From Poronia punctata (taxonomy: Eukaryota; Ascomycota; Sordariomycetes; Xylariales; Xylariaceae), in the NCBI GenBank assembly GCA_022579005.1, contig MU401468.1, forward strand, positions 150,925-214,924: DNA of 64,000 nt. Direction: 5' to 3'. The notes below the pieces were generated by a model. The model was given only the letters and a program-made list of their open reading frames with translations, was not told where the DNA came from and searched no databases. A program made the position numbers and the translations under genes. How positions within the stretch are numbered: the first letter of the stretch is position 1; every line of letters starts with the position of its first letter. Of the stretch, positions 44,401 to 55,424 are shown piece after piece.

Positions 44401-47400
44401 AATTCCATCTTCTTCGAAGTCGACGGCCCGTACAAGGCCATGATTCTTCCCACGTCCAAAGAGGAAGACAAGAATTTAAAGAAGCGTTATGCCGTCTTCA
44501 ACGACGATGGTAGTCTGGCAGAGTTGAAGGGCTTCGAAGTGAAGCGAAGAGGTGAGCTGAAGCTCATCAAGATCTTCCAGCAGCAAATCTTCAAGTTCTT
44601 CCTCGAAGGCACCACGCTGGCCGAGTGTTATTCTGCCGTTGCCAAGGTGGCAAACAAATGGCTCGATGTTCTTTACAGCAAAGGCTCGACGCTGGCCGAC
44701 GAGGAGTTTATCGATCTAATCTGTGAGAATCGAAACATGTCCAAGACTCTTGAAGAATACGGCAGCCAGAAATCGACATCGATCACGACGGCCAAGCGTC
44801 TGGCCGAGTTCTTGGGGGCGCAGATGGTCAAGGACAAAGGCCTAAACTGCAAATACATCATCTGCGCCAGACCTCGCAACGCTCCTGTTACCGAACGAGC
44901 TATACCGGTCGCCATCTTCTCTGCCGAACCCGAGGTCAAACGGCGCTTCTTGACGAAATGGCTGAAAGAAGAGCCGTCCGACCTGGACCCGCGCGCCCTT
45001 CTCGACTGGGATTACTACCTCGAGCGCTTGGGATCTGTCATACAGAAGCTCATCACGATTCCGGCCGCGCTCCAGAAAATCCGTAACCCAGTGCCGCGTG
45101 TAGCCCATCCCGACTGGCTTCAACGGAGAATCAACATCAAGGATGATAAGATGAAGCAGAAGAAGCTCACCGATCTATTCGCTAAAGAGCCACTGGGTGA
45201 TATCACGAATCTCAACGGCTCTAGACTGGATGATGTTGAAGATTACGGTTCCAAGTTGCTCAAGCCCAAGAACACAACAGCGATTATAAATGCGTCGCAA
45301 GCACCGGCCGCTACTACGAAGCGCAAGTCTCCCGAGCCAGAGAGGGAGAGTCTGGATCCGTTCGCCGCCCTTCCCAAGGTAATGCCCAACCCGTCCGAAG
45401 ACTACCCGGCTTTCTTGGAGTATCAGAAGAAGAAGTGGAAGATTCAAAAGCAAGCCCGTATACGTCGTCGCCATCTTTTCGGTGACCGACGGGGCAACGC
45501 TGGAAGTAACATCCAGCAGACCTTCCGGAACCAAGCCGAGGTCACGTTTAGGAATACTTGGCAACTCCTACAGCTTCGGGCAACGGACAATCCCGGTATA
45601 GTGTCCGCCTTTGTGTTGATCGACGGCAAGATACATACGCTCAAGGTTAGGGTTCCGCGTCAAGTGTTCCTCAACCTCAAAGGGAAAGACCTGCCAGATA
45701 TAGAGGTCGAAGGTTGCGACGTCGAGCAGGTTAACCACACCCTTCCCAACGGCCATCCCTCGACTCATCTGTTTAAAATCACCGTCCCGGAAGACGTGTA
45801 TTTTGCCGAGGCGGAGAGCTTTTCCTTGCTCTTCAACCATCCCAGCGTCGAGGGAGTATACGAAAGGCAAGTTCCTCTAAACATGCGGGCTGTGCTGCAA
45901 CTGGGCAATCTCTGCACCATCGACCAAAGTCAGGCCGGCGTGTTGGGCAAAGGACTGGAACAAGGGTTTGATCTTTCCGGCTTGATGCGTCCACTCAAAC
46001 CTAGACCGTATCTGGACTCGAACCCTCTCGCGTACGTGTATATATCCCATATCACAGCCGGCGAACGGCAGATCTTTGGCATCTTCTCGACCACGAGCGA
46101 CCAGGCACACATTGTCATTCTCCAAAAGAGCAAAGACGCCAACTCGGAGCTGCCCAACGTGACAAAGATCTATGGCGAACTGCGTACGCGGCGCCTGCAG
46201 GAAGACCAGGAGAGCAACTGGCAGGCGTGCTTCGAGTACCAAGAGAAGCTGAACTTCAAGGTGACTCAGATAACGACACGGCGAAAGGCCCACCTGGAGA
46301 TTGGCGATCTTGTCAAGAAGATGAAGAAGGACGAGTCCAAGCCGATGATGCTCGTCATTCAGTCCTCCCAGCGCAACTTGCTCGTCCACGACGTCCCTAT
46401 TCTAGCAGAATTTCCCATCCTGCCTCTACGATACGACCAGGCAGACAGTTCTTTGCCGCCTCTCGGTTGGCAATCGGTTGTGGCCAAACGCCTTGTCTCG
46501 CATTATTTGAGTCTAGGGTCCTGGGTTCTTCATCTAACTGCGCTTGCAAGATACGGTGATATACCGCTTTGCAATCTTGAGCGTGATGACCCGCGCTTCC
46601 TGATCGACGTGGCATACGCGAGACGGCTGCAAATGAACAATGTCGTATTATGGTGGTCGCCGGCGCCGCGGCCAGACCATGCCGGGTACGAACGAGACGA
46701 TGTTGCCGGACCGCTGGACACGGTGGCAATGCCGTCGATCAACAACCCTGGCACGTACGCATCTGTCTGCATCGATCTGGAGGTCCGCAATCTCGCCATC
46801 AACACGATTCTTACCTCGTCTCTTATCAATGAGCTCGAGGGTTCCGACTCGATATCCTTCAACCCGGCTGCCGACGCCGGCCCGGTAGATGGCTCCGACA
46901 TGCTTCATTCCGAGTCTGCCTTTGCAAACGCCGGTGTGTTGGTCCTCCGCGAGATGGTGAAATCTTGGTGGGCCGAGGCTTGCAAAGGCAGTCCCATGGC
47001 GGATATCCTAGTACAACATCTAGTCCGTTGGGTCGAGTCCCCGGATTCGTTCATGTACGATCGTGCCCTACACTATTACGTACAGATGATGAGTCGCAAG
47101 GCTCTTCTGCAACTGATGGCCGATTTCCGACGTGTCGGGTCGCAAGTCGTCTTTGCAAACTCGAACCGACTCCTGCTGCAGACGACAAAGTCCGAGGTGG
47201 GCAATGCGTATGCCTATAGTCAGTATATCCTCAAGAGCATCAAGAGCAAGCCGCTCTTCCACTTTATAGACCTGGAGATTAAAGAGTACTGGGACTATCT
47301 CGTCTGGTATGACGAGTTCAACTACGGAGGCAAAGCCTGCCAGGAAGTCGTCGAGGCCGAGCAACAGAACCTCGAGACGATCATGTGTTGGCAAATCAAG

Positions 47401-48378
47401 ACCTTTCTCCCGCTCCGGTTACAGGACACTTTCCAGAACTGGGTGGTCGAGTTCATCCAGCTCATGCACGGCATCAAACACCCGCAAAACGGAGACCCTG
47501 ATTCCACCCCTCGACTCACACAGCTTCCCTTCCGCAACTTGACGCAAAACACGGATGTCGAGGACAAGGATAAACCTCCGATCATTCTTACCAAGACGTT
47601 CGAACGCCCTCTGAAGAAGGAGATACAGTCGCTCATCTCGACGCGGGCTCGCGAGCTCCTCCATCCCGAACTCGCGTCCGACTGGTCGTTCCCCTTACTC
47701 CCCGGGAACGGTGGTAGCCAGCGACCTCACCCGAATCTAAAACACTTGCAGCCACGCAAAGGCAACAACAACAACAACAACAATAGGCCAGAAAACGCAG
47801 TTCTCGAGTTGGTCAAATCCCTCATGCAAGTTCTCTCCTTGGACAAAAACATCACAACAGAAGCACGATTACTTCGTCGGGAATTACTCGCCCTCTTCGA
47901 CATCCGCGAGTTCAGCGCGGCCAGCACGTTCGTCAACCCTAGCGCCTCGCTCAAAGTCGCCCAGTTAAGCTGTGCGGAATGCACGCTGGCGCGGGACTGG
48001 GACCTCTGTCGAGACGAACACTTACTGCCCGACCCGGCTTCTATCGACACTACGGATATACGCAAGGCGGCGGCGGCGAAACCGTGGAACTGCACGTTTT
48101 GCGGCGTCGAGATCAGCAAGCTCATTATTGAGGAACGTCTATTGGCAGACGTCAACTCGTGGATTGTCGAGTGGACGACGCAGGACGTCAAGTGCGAGCG
48201 TTGCGGGAGTGTCAGACTCAACGAGTTCATGGAACATTGTACCTGTTCCGGCCCCTGGACGGAGAGCGTCAAGAGGGATGAGCTGGTGAGAAAGTTGGGG
48301 GTTTATAATGGCGTGGCGGAGTGGTTTGGTCTGAGGATGCTTAGTGCGCTTGTTGATGAGGTTTTGGCAGAGTTGTAA
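41427..48378 (+). CDS. POL2: DNA polymerase epsilon catalytic subunit
   Basis: Three exons, 41427-42070, 42151-42293 and 42344-48378, with introns of 80 and 50 nt; 2,273 residues from the first ATG (an in-frame ATG at 41451 starts MPNTSLRQ). The proofreading exonuclease has motif I FDIETTKLP (Asp codon 42451) and GDFFDWPF for motif II. The polymerase has DVASMYPNIM (from 43501) for motif A, ILNSFYGYV in motif B, and LDTDGIWCML (from 44203) for motif C. The inactive second polymerase half follows, and the C-terminus carries CysA and CysB zinc modules (LSCAECTLARDWDLC, WNCTFCGVEI, CERCGSVRL, CTCSGPW). The enzyme is the leading-strand polymerase and a checkpoint sensor in the nucleus. An asparagine run near 47766-47786 is a slippable AAC tract. 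All catalytic acids are present; no mutator change is obvious by eye. Confidence 0.97.
47766..47787 (+). repeat. (AAC)n coding repeat in POL2
   Basis: Seven Asn codons in a row (six AAC and one AAT) lie in the linker before the zinc modules. Confidence 0.9.
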
Positions 48379-48616
48379 ATAAGTAGATAAACAGGGGTTG
48401 CGTCTTTTTGTTTTGTTGTATGGTTTTTGTTAGGTAGTTGGGTTGTTTGTTTATTTGTATGGTGCTTAGGTGTTGTTGGGTTTATTTTCATCGGGCGACA
48501 TGGAATTTTATACTTTTATACATTATGCTACGTTAGGATGTTTGTTTGTAGGTTAGGTAGTTTTGCTTGTCGTCGGGCGTTTTAGGTTTGATTGTGAGAA
48601 GAGATTAATACCAAGT

Positions 48617-48640
48617 ACATACATACATACATACATACAT
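48617..48640. repeat. (ACAT)n microsatellite
   Basis: Six ACAT units in tandem, read directly. Confidence 0.9.
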
Positions 48641-48900
48641 AACAAGCAACATTTAAACATATCTCCCTCCTACTCTTACATATCATACTATCGTATTCTG
48701 TTCATACCAGAGGTTATGTAAGATTTATACTACGAGTAGACGTGGTGAAACATCTCGCTCATCTCCTGTTTGTTATTCCTCTTCTTTCTCGTCTTGCTGC
48801 TTTGTTGGTTCCTTCCTAGATCGCGTATACCGTCCGATTTCCAGCCTTCCCCTTTTCTAAAAACCTCGGAATACAAGTATTATTACCTCGCAGGACACGT

Positions 48901-48920
48901 AATTAATTAATTAATTAATT
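48901..48920. repeat. (AATT)5 microsatellite
   Basis: Five AATT units in tandem; each unit is a palindrome, so the tract is fully self-complementary. Confidence 0.9.
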
Positions 48921-49034
48921 ACCTACCTAACTGGCTATTCAGATCAGATTTCAGAAGAATCCGATCAAAAACCTCAACCCTCCCTATCCTATCTACCAAA
49001 ACTAACTAATGCAAAATGACGAGGGGATAGGGTT

Positions 49035-49053
49035 GGGGGGGGGGGGGGGGGGG
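49035..49053. repeat. Homopolymer run of 19 G
   Basis: Nineteen consecutive G, preceded by GATAGGGTT. Such a run is rare in this composition and is a likely place for length error in the assembly. Confidence 0.9.
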
Positions 49054-50384
49054 TGTTTTTATTCTTTTTTTTTCTTTCCCTCCCTTGACACAATACCCTA
49101 ACTTTTAATTCCACTTCTAAAATAAAAAAAAATTCTGACCAGGTTGGTACGTGATAGGTATTAATTACAGTATTCTAAACCCGCGATGCCTTCCTTCCTT
49201 TCTCTATCTAGCGCATTATATCTACACGTATTGTACGAGTAAAAGTATCTTAGATATCCTAACCAAAACAAGAGTACGTATAAATAAGGACGAATAGAAA
49301 GGTTAGTTACCTTACCTTACCTTACCTACCTTAGTTAGTTGGTTATGCGCGCGTATGTAGATGAGAACATTACGTCATGGTGCAGGTAGGCTGGGTAAAA
49401 CGTACACGTACAAAGTAAAACATAAAACGTCTAGAGCAGCGCAGATAAAATGGAAAGGAATAGAAAAGTCCTTATATAAATAAGTTAAGTTAAGTTTTTA
49501 CTTAGATTAGATTTGTTACTCGGTAGACACGCGTAAAAGATATTCAGGCGATTTTTGTTAGATTGAACTGTTTATATATCAAATCTCGATTTGTTAAACA
49601 CCCACATGGTAACCTATGAGTAGGTACCTAGCCCCTACTCCTCATTTCAGTTTGCTAGCCGGCACGAGCCTTACCTTCCTGCGTACATACATACTCCCGA
49701 TGCAAGTTGCTTATGTATCCTGTATCCTATGCATTTTCAACTAGGGATGATATATGTTTTATCGTAGTATAATCCCCCAAGGGTCGTTTTTGTTTGTTTA
49801 TACGTGTACGTGTACGTGTATTATATATTGCGAGGGGAAGAAGAAGAAAAAAAGGAAAAGAAAAAAAGGACGCTAGCATGACGTAACCCCATCTGAAATT
49901 CCCATTCCCGTGACCTAGGCACCTCCTCCTCGTTCCTGGACTGCTAGAAGTGGGGGGCGGTGCGTATTACCCGGGCCGTAGGTCTTATTATCTACATGTA
50001 GGTACAGAACTACCTACTCTACTCGTACGAGTACCTTTGTTTGATGGTCGATCGATCGGCCACTGGAAGAAAGAAGGAAAGAAAGGAAGAAAGAGTCATG
50101 TTTAAATTCAATTACGAGCGCTTACGAGATAAGGTTGCAAAAGAGCGCGTTTTTTAGTTGTTGTTGTGGTTGTTTGTTTGTTTGTTGTCGCCAGGGGTTC
50201 AAAACGACACGTCGCACAAGAAACATGGGATTTTCAGGGATGAGGAGATGGGGAAGGAAAAAAAAAAAGGTTTGGTTGGGGTGTAGGGGAGGAAGAGGAA
50301 GAGGAAGAATGTCGATTTTTAGAAATCTCGATATTCTCAAAAATCGAAGAAATCGGAAAATCCCCAGCCTCACGAGATCGAGAA

Positions 50385-50400
50385 ATCGAGAAATCTCGAT
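50385..50400. repeat. Short perfect hairpin in an AATCTCGA cluster
   Basis: ATCGAGA-AA-TCTCGAT is a 7-bp inverted repeat with a 2-nt loop. Related AGAAATCTCGAT occurs at 50321-50332, and ATCGAGATTTC at about 50583. Confidence 0.8.
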
Positions 50401-50447
50401 GATAATGTCTCGAAAACTTTAATTTTCCCTACTCGTACCTATTTCCT

Positions 50448-50469
50448 TCTCTCTCTCTCTCTCTCTCTC
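50448..50469. repeat. (TC)n microsatellite
   Basis: Eleven TC units read directly between GTACC blocks. Confidence 0.9.
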
Positions 50470-53400
50470 CCCACCATTAGGTACCTTACCTATACTTTTT
50501 CCCGTAATGAGATAATGGGGGGGGGAAAGGAAAGATGGGATTGAAATCGTGGGAATTTCTCAAGATCTCCCTATTGTGAGGACATCGAGATTTCGGATTT
50601 GCAAGGACTGAATAGTGTGGTTGCTTTTTCTCTCCACAACACCAACTCGGAGGGGTTTGTTTGTGTGCCTCTCTCACAGTGCAGGTAGATAATTACGCTT
50701 GCCACTTTTTCGTCAAGGGAAAAGGGTGAATCTCGATCCCGTAGATAATAAGTGGGTATTCTCAGACACTAGGTGTGTGTACTTGTAACTTTTCTGTAAA
50801 TAGAAAGGTTATAGACACTGTACGGCCTGTTGAAACCACGTTTTTGTTAGAAACCATGTACAAGTACGTTTTAAAGTAAAGGGGATACATACCTAAGCTA
50901 CCTGGGTTACCTGCTAACGAAAAGAAAGAAGAGAAAGAGGAAGAGAAACACCCTCGCCTACATACGTGGTAGATATTTGTAAGCATCTTCTAAGTGAGGG
51001 GATTTTCGATGCCCTTCTTCTCACGTGTTTGATGGTCCGGTCCGTGAAGCAGTAAGGTGGTTTTTTTTAGCCATTACAGTTCTAAATCTGGACTAAACAC
51101 ATGTACGAGTAGACAACGGGTGATGTTCAGGGTAGTGCTGCTCCCCCCTTTCCTATATTAGCAAGGTGCTTGGGACAAATTCGCTTTGGTTCGAGCCAAG
51201 TCGTCGATTCACTCTCATATCACGATCCCAACTAAAAAAAAAACCCCCAATAATATGCAAGACCCTGGCCTCAAACCTGCAAAAACGGTGATGGGGAACA
51301 ATAGTCGGGATTAATTTGTCTGATGCACACTGGGACTGGAGTACGAGTGCCGCTTGCGATTTCCATTATTTATTTCGTTTTACTGTAACAAACAGAAGAG
51401 GTCACCTAGACTAGTCAATAAGATGACGTTTCGGGTTTGTTAGCTGCTGGAATTGGACAAGTCCTAACGTATGTACTCGTGAAGAATAAGAAGAGGTGGT
51501 TTTGCCGAGTCCTAGGTATTGGCATGAATTGAAGGTAGGTAGCCTGCCACCTGCGTATGTGGTGCCGGTAACCAGACAGTGCCAGACTCATATAATACCT
51601 AGGTAGGTACCTACCTGCGGGTCGTGGCATGTGGCTTAAGGTTTTCTAAGCGTGGAATATAGCGTGTGCTTTTATGTATGGCTAGCTCCCAACGGAACCT
51701 TCATATAGTATCCACGCTCGCCGACAACAGATGGGTTACGTGTGTTTGTGCAATGTGACATGTTGTAGCGTGGAAATCGACATAGGTAACAGACTAACCG
51801 TTACCTAGACATGCCGCTTTAACCGCAAAAACCCCCTCCGGCGTTAAGACTTCCTTTGATATGCCTCTGTTTTCTTTTTTCCTCAACGCATTTGATGTCC
51901 AGCTTGAACTATTAAATCTAGGTTTTGTGTTTGTACGATTGCGCTGCCGTTGAGCATTTGAGCTTCTGACGGATGACTACGAGTAAAGTAGGTGGGATAG
52001 GTACCCAATAAGTTAGGTTTTCAATAGAATCTCCTCATCCGTCACGGATTTTGCGGACAGGGCCACAAGTAACACACACACCACACGGTAACACAAGCTG
52101 GCAGTCATTCCGAAGGTGTGGTTCAAGGTCTAGACACGCATCTATGAACCCAAATACCCTGGATGGTTTTGACAAGTTTTCAGCTTTCACACCCATTCTG
52201 CTGGACAATCTCAATATTGGCGATCCCAGATACATTTGGTCGATGATCATGGTGTATAGTTCTCGGCTTGTTCTAGATCGAACGACATACCGGTGCTAAT
52301 ATTAAATGCCTTATTGAAACGGTCATGATTGTGGGAACCACCCAAAGGAGGTGTAGATAGTTTTATGATAAATATTGTGTTGACTTCGGAGCAACATCCG
52401 CCCTTTTCAGGAGCACGGGCCTATCAAGAACCACCAACGAGTACATGAATAGATCGGCCATCTGTATTCAAGGACTACTGCTAATGACCTAACATGCTAC
52501 CTACGAGCACTACAAGTATATTGAGAGTTTGCGGCCGGCAGGAACCGCAGTTAAGAACGGTATAGGTACGAGTATATGTACCTACATCGAGATGCCCCTA
52601 TCCCGAAACACATGTCATGCAGGCCCTAGCTTACATATGTTCCCTTCAATAGCAATACAACGGAGAAGACCCCGAAATCCAATTGAGAGGTCTTTCTATC
52701 GTAGTGCCGCGGAAAAAATCATCTCCATAACTTATTCCCTCCCAGACCGCCTCGGCTTGAAGGGGAAGGAAAGAACCGCTAGGCCTGATGGTTTGAGATG
52801 CACAAATCAGCTGAGGATGTATGCCTGAGCCCCAGGCACGTCCCCTGGGACAGCTGCTGACCAAGGTCCAACCAACCTTTATAGAATGCCATCGAGATCA
52901 AGCAGGGACTTTGAACCCTTGGCTGTGGGCATTATGTTGGAGTAAGATATCTACCCCGTACGAATGGGTCATGTTCATATTGCTTCCACCAGCGCATACA
53001 CATCCTCTAGGCTCTACCGACGCTTATGCTGCTTATTTTATACAGACTATATCTATTGCATCAATTAATAGACCCTTATTAGTCTGTACTCGGCCTCCTG
53101 TTTGTGATGATGATGGATATAAAGGTAAGCTGCCCCCCTGGGATTCAGTTACAATCCATCTAACCTTCAGATATACGGCCTGGAAAGAGTCACTTACAAA
53201 ACAAAACAGAGGGCTGGTAAAACAGCAAGCACACTAAGCCTAATTCATGCTACACAAGGACCCCACCCCGCCCTGGTAACGGACATAAAATCTGGATTCT
53301 GTACGAGTAGGGTCGAGAATGCCCGTAACATGCTAGTGGCGAATTTTAGCTCTGACAGCCCTAGCCACTCACATGATCTCAACCTTTGGACACCATGCTA

Positions 53401-54050
53401 GAATTTCAAAAAATCAGTCCACTTGAGGCAGAGTTGGGGCTCCTCTCCACCTTGCACTTGCTACCTACCATTCGGGCTTACGTTGACTGAAATGGAACTG
53501 GGCGATGTGTTGTTACCTGGGGGCTTCCAAGTTTCTGTAAGTTGCAGCAATAAATTCCACGGTAGCATATTATATTGATTTATCCGTCGCGGGAAGAGGC
53601 GGCCACCGACAAACTCCGGCTCATATGAACTGGAAGAAAGCAATACGTGCCGAAAATAAACATACATAGAGCAAGTGTTTGTACATGCTATTAGTACCAG
53701 GTACGGATATGGTCATTCACCTCCAGGAACTTAAAGGGTACCTGGTTTTCTTTGCACGGTGGAAGTGGGGTTGGACCCTGGATCGGCATCTGCATGTACT
53801 AAAGGGAGGTACCATACCAGAGCTCCCAAGCAGACACACATTAGTCTCCTCTTTTATACATGACCTCCGGCCAAATTTGCGCCACTGCTCATGTAACTAG
53901 AAACCCATGTGGAACTTCGCCTATTACCACATAGCTACAATGTGCCATGTGTTTTTACAGGCTGTCGGGGCACCTAAACTAAGTACCTAGCCTACTCAGT
54001 AGAGCGGGTATGACAGCGACAGCGAACCTTACGATGGAGAGTCTGTTTGT

Positions 54051-54095
54051 CGATCCACAGTCCCTTCCCACCCATCGAGATCGAACTGAGATCTC
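54051..54095. promoter_or_regulatory. frq: Candidate light/clock-responsive element (GATC cluster) of frq
   Basis: Three GATC-type sites occur in 45 bp: CGATCC (54051), ATCGAGATCGA (54074-54084) and the palindrome GAGATCTC (54088-54095), with the stretch GAACTGAGATCTC. In Neurospora the White Collar complex binds paired imperfect GATC/CGAT repeats in the frq promoter (clock box and proximal element). Position, about 1.35 kb upstream of the start codon, is comparable to the distal element. Function is inferred. Confidence 0.4.
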
Positions 54096-55353
54096 ACCCT
54101 TGGTACACTATACCCTAAGACAATAGCCAATTCCTTTCTGGGGGAAAGTACACTCTACGGTCGGCATTGCCATGTCAATCCTTTCTATTCTCTTCCCATG
54201 GCAATTCTTTTCCATGATCAGATTTCTAGGTAGGTAGCTCATCTTCAATACCTGTGCGCCTGTCTTGTTCCCTTTTGCTTTCGCGCATTCAATCGTAGTG
54301 TACGTTTATCGCTCGCTGATGTATGCGCGTCTCAAACTCCATCTATCTACACCTTGGACAACAGCACGAATATACGAGCGGCAGTCGAGAAGAAGATACA
54401 ACAGGTACTCTAAGTACTTGATACGTACAGTACAGCACCGATAGGAACAACAAATCCTCGGGTGGCGTTGCATGGGTATGTACCGTTTTCTGTCGCTATC
54501 GCCGTTCCATCTTTTATGGTAGGTAAGGTAGCTTCTACTTCTACACGTACGCTTCCAGCGCACCATACGGTACCTACCTGGTCCAGTGCTCCTCATCGGA
54601 CCGGACTGCCAAGGTTTATCATAGGCCATCCCGCCTTTTTATGTATTTTCTTCCTCCCACATACCTACATACCTACCTCCATACATCTAGTCAAGACCCC
54701 TACTTTTTATCCCTCCACCCGTTATTCTCGAATCTCTTCCTTACTGTTAGACTACTACCCCAGTTGACGTCTTGTCCGTTAGTTCCTGCAGCAGGACCAT
54801 ATCCATACATCCCAACGAGCGCTCACCCTATCGACCTACCTACAGGACCTATAGTGCTAGCGTTTGCGTGGAAGGCTGAACTAGAGCAACCTAAGTACCT
54901 AGGTTAGGTAGTCTATCTTTATAGGCGACAACACAATCCTCTTGTTACAGACCTACCTTCATACGAGAGGTTATCACATTGAACTGGACCGTCTCGATAC
55001 AACAGGAAAACAACAATAAAAAGCGAAAATAGCCGCCACAGAAGGCCGCCAAGTGCGTCATTTGCTTGTTGTACGTATGACGTCGCATCACACCCCCGAC
55101 TTATGCCTAGACCGCACCACAATATTTCGACCACTAGGTCCCTTACCAACGTCCCGGACGAGTGTCCCAGCCCTCGCACTCTGGAACCCCTCGATTATTT
55201 CCGTCCACTGGTTCCCGACTTCTAGATCAGCTCTGCGCCGTCAGTCCTTAAATTAACGGAATAGCAGGTTGGCCAAATAACCCTGCCCACGGTCTCTGGG
55301 TACAGATTGTGTTATGGTTAAACGCGGTCGTAGTGTGCTCTTTCAAGAGATCC

Positions 55354-55360
55354 TATAAAA
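55354..55360 (+). promoter_or_regulatory. frq: TATA box candidate of frq
   Basis: TATAAAA 65 bp upstream of the frq start codon, directly after GAGATCC, which could be a proximal GATC site. If used, the leader would be very short, unlike Neurospora frq, so it may be fortuitous. Confidence 0.3.
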
Positions 55361-55424
55361 CACCGAACGTCGCTTTTCCTATAACTATTATTCCTTTTCA
55401 ATATTGATGTGCACATAACCCATC

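Larger units (their letters stand above)
48379..55424. other. 7 kb gene-poor region upstream of frq
   Basis: No protein family was recognised on either strand. The POL2 3' flank is rich in simple sequence: an ACAT tract (48617-48640), AATT tandem (48901-48920), a 19-G run (49035-49053), CCTTA repeats (49311-49330), ACGTGT repeats (49803-49820), a TC tract (50448-50469) and hairpin-forming AATCTCGA units (50311-50600). The distal part should hold the frq promoter, with a GATC cluster at 54051-54095 and a TATA box at 55354. An antisense frq transcript or long untranslated leader may overlap but cannot be read from sequence. Confidence 0.55.

Noticed and set aside
47727..48272. 181-codon open frame on the - strand
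   Set aside because: Shadow of the POL2 zinc-module region.
51180..51215. GGTTCGAGCC palindrome like a tRNA T-arm
   Set aside because: No cloverleaf can be folded around it.
54060..54135. Possible Pol III A and B boxes on the - strand (TAGGGTATAGTG and GTTCGATC)
   Set aside because: Spacing is too short for a tRNA and the stems do not pair; the GATC sites are better read as a frq upstream element. A tRNA-derived SINE remnant is not excluded.
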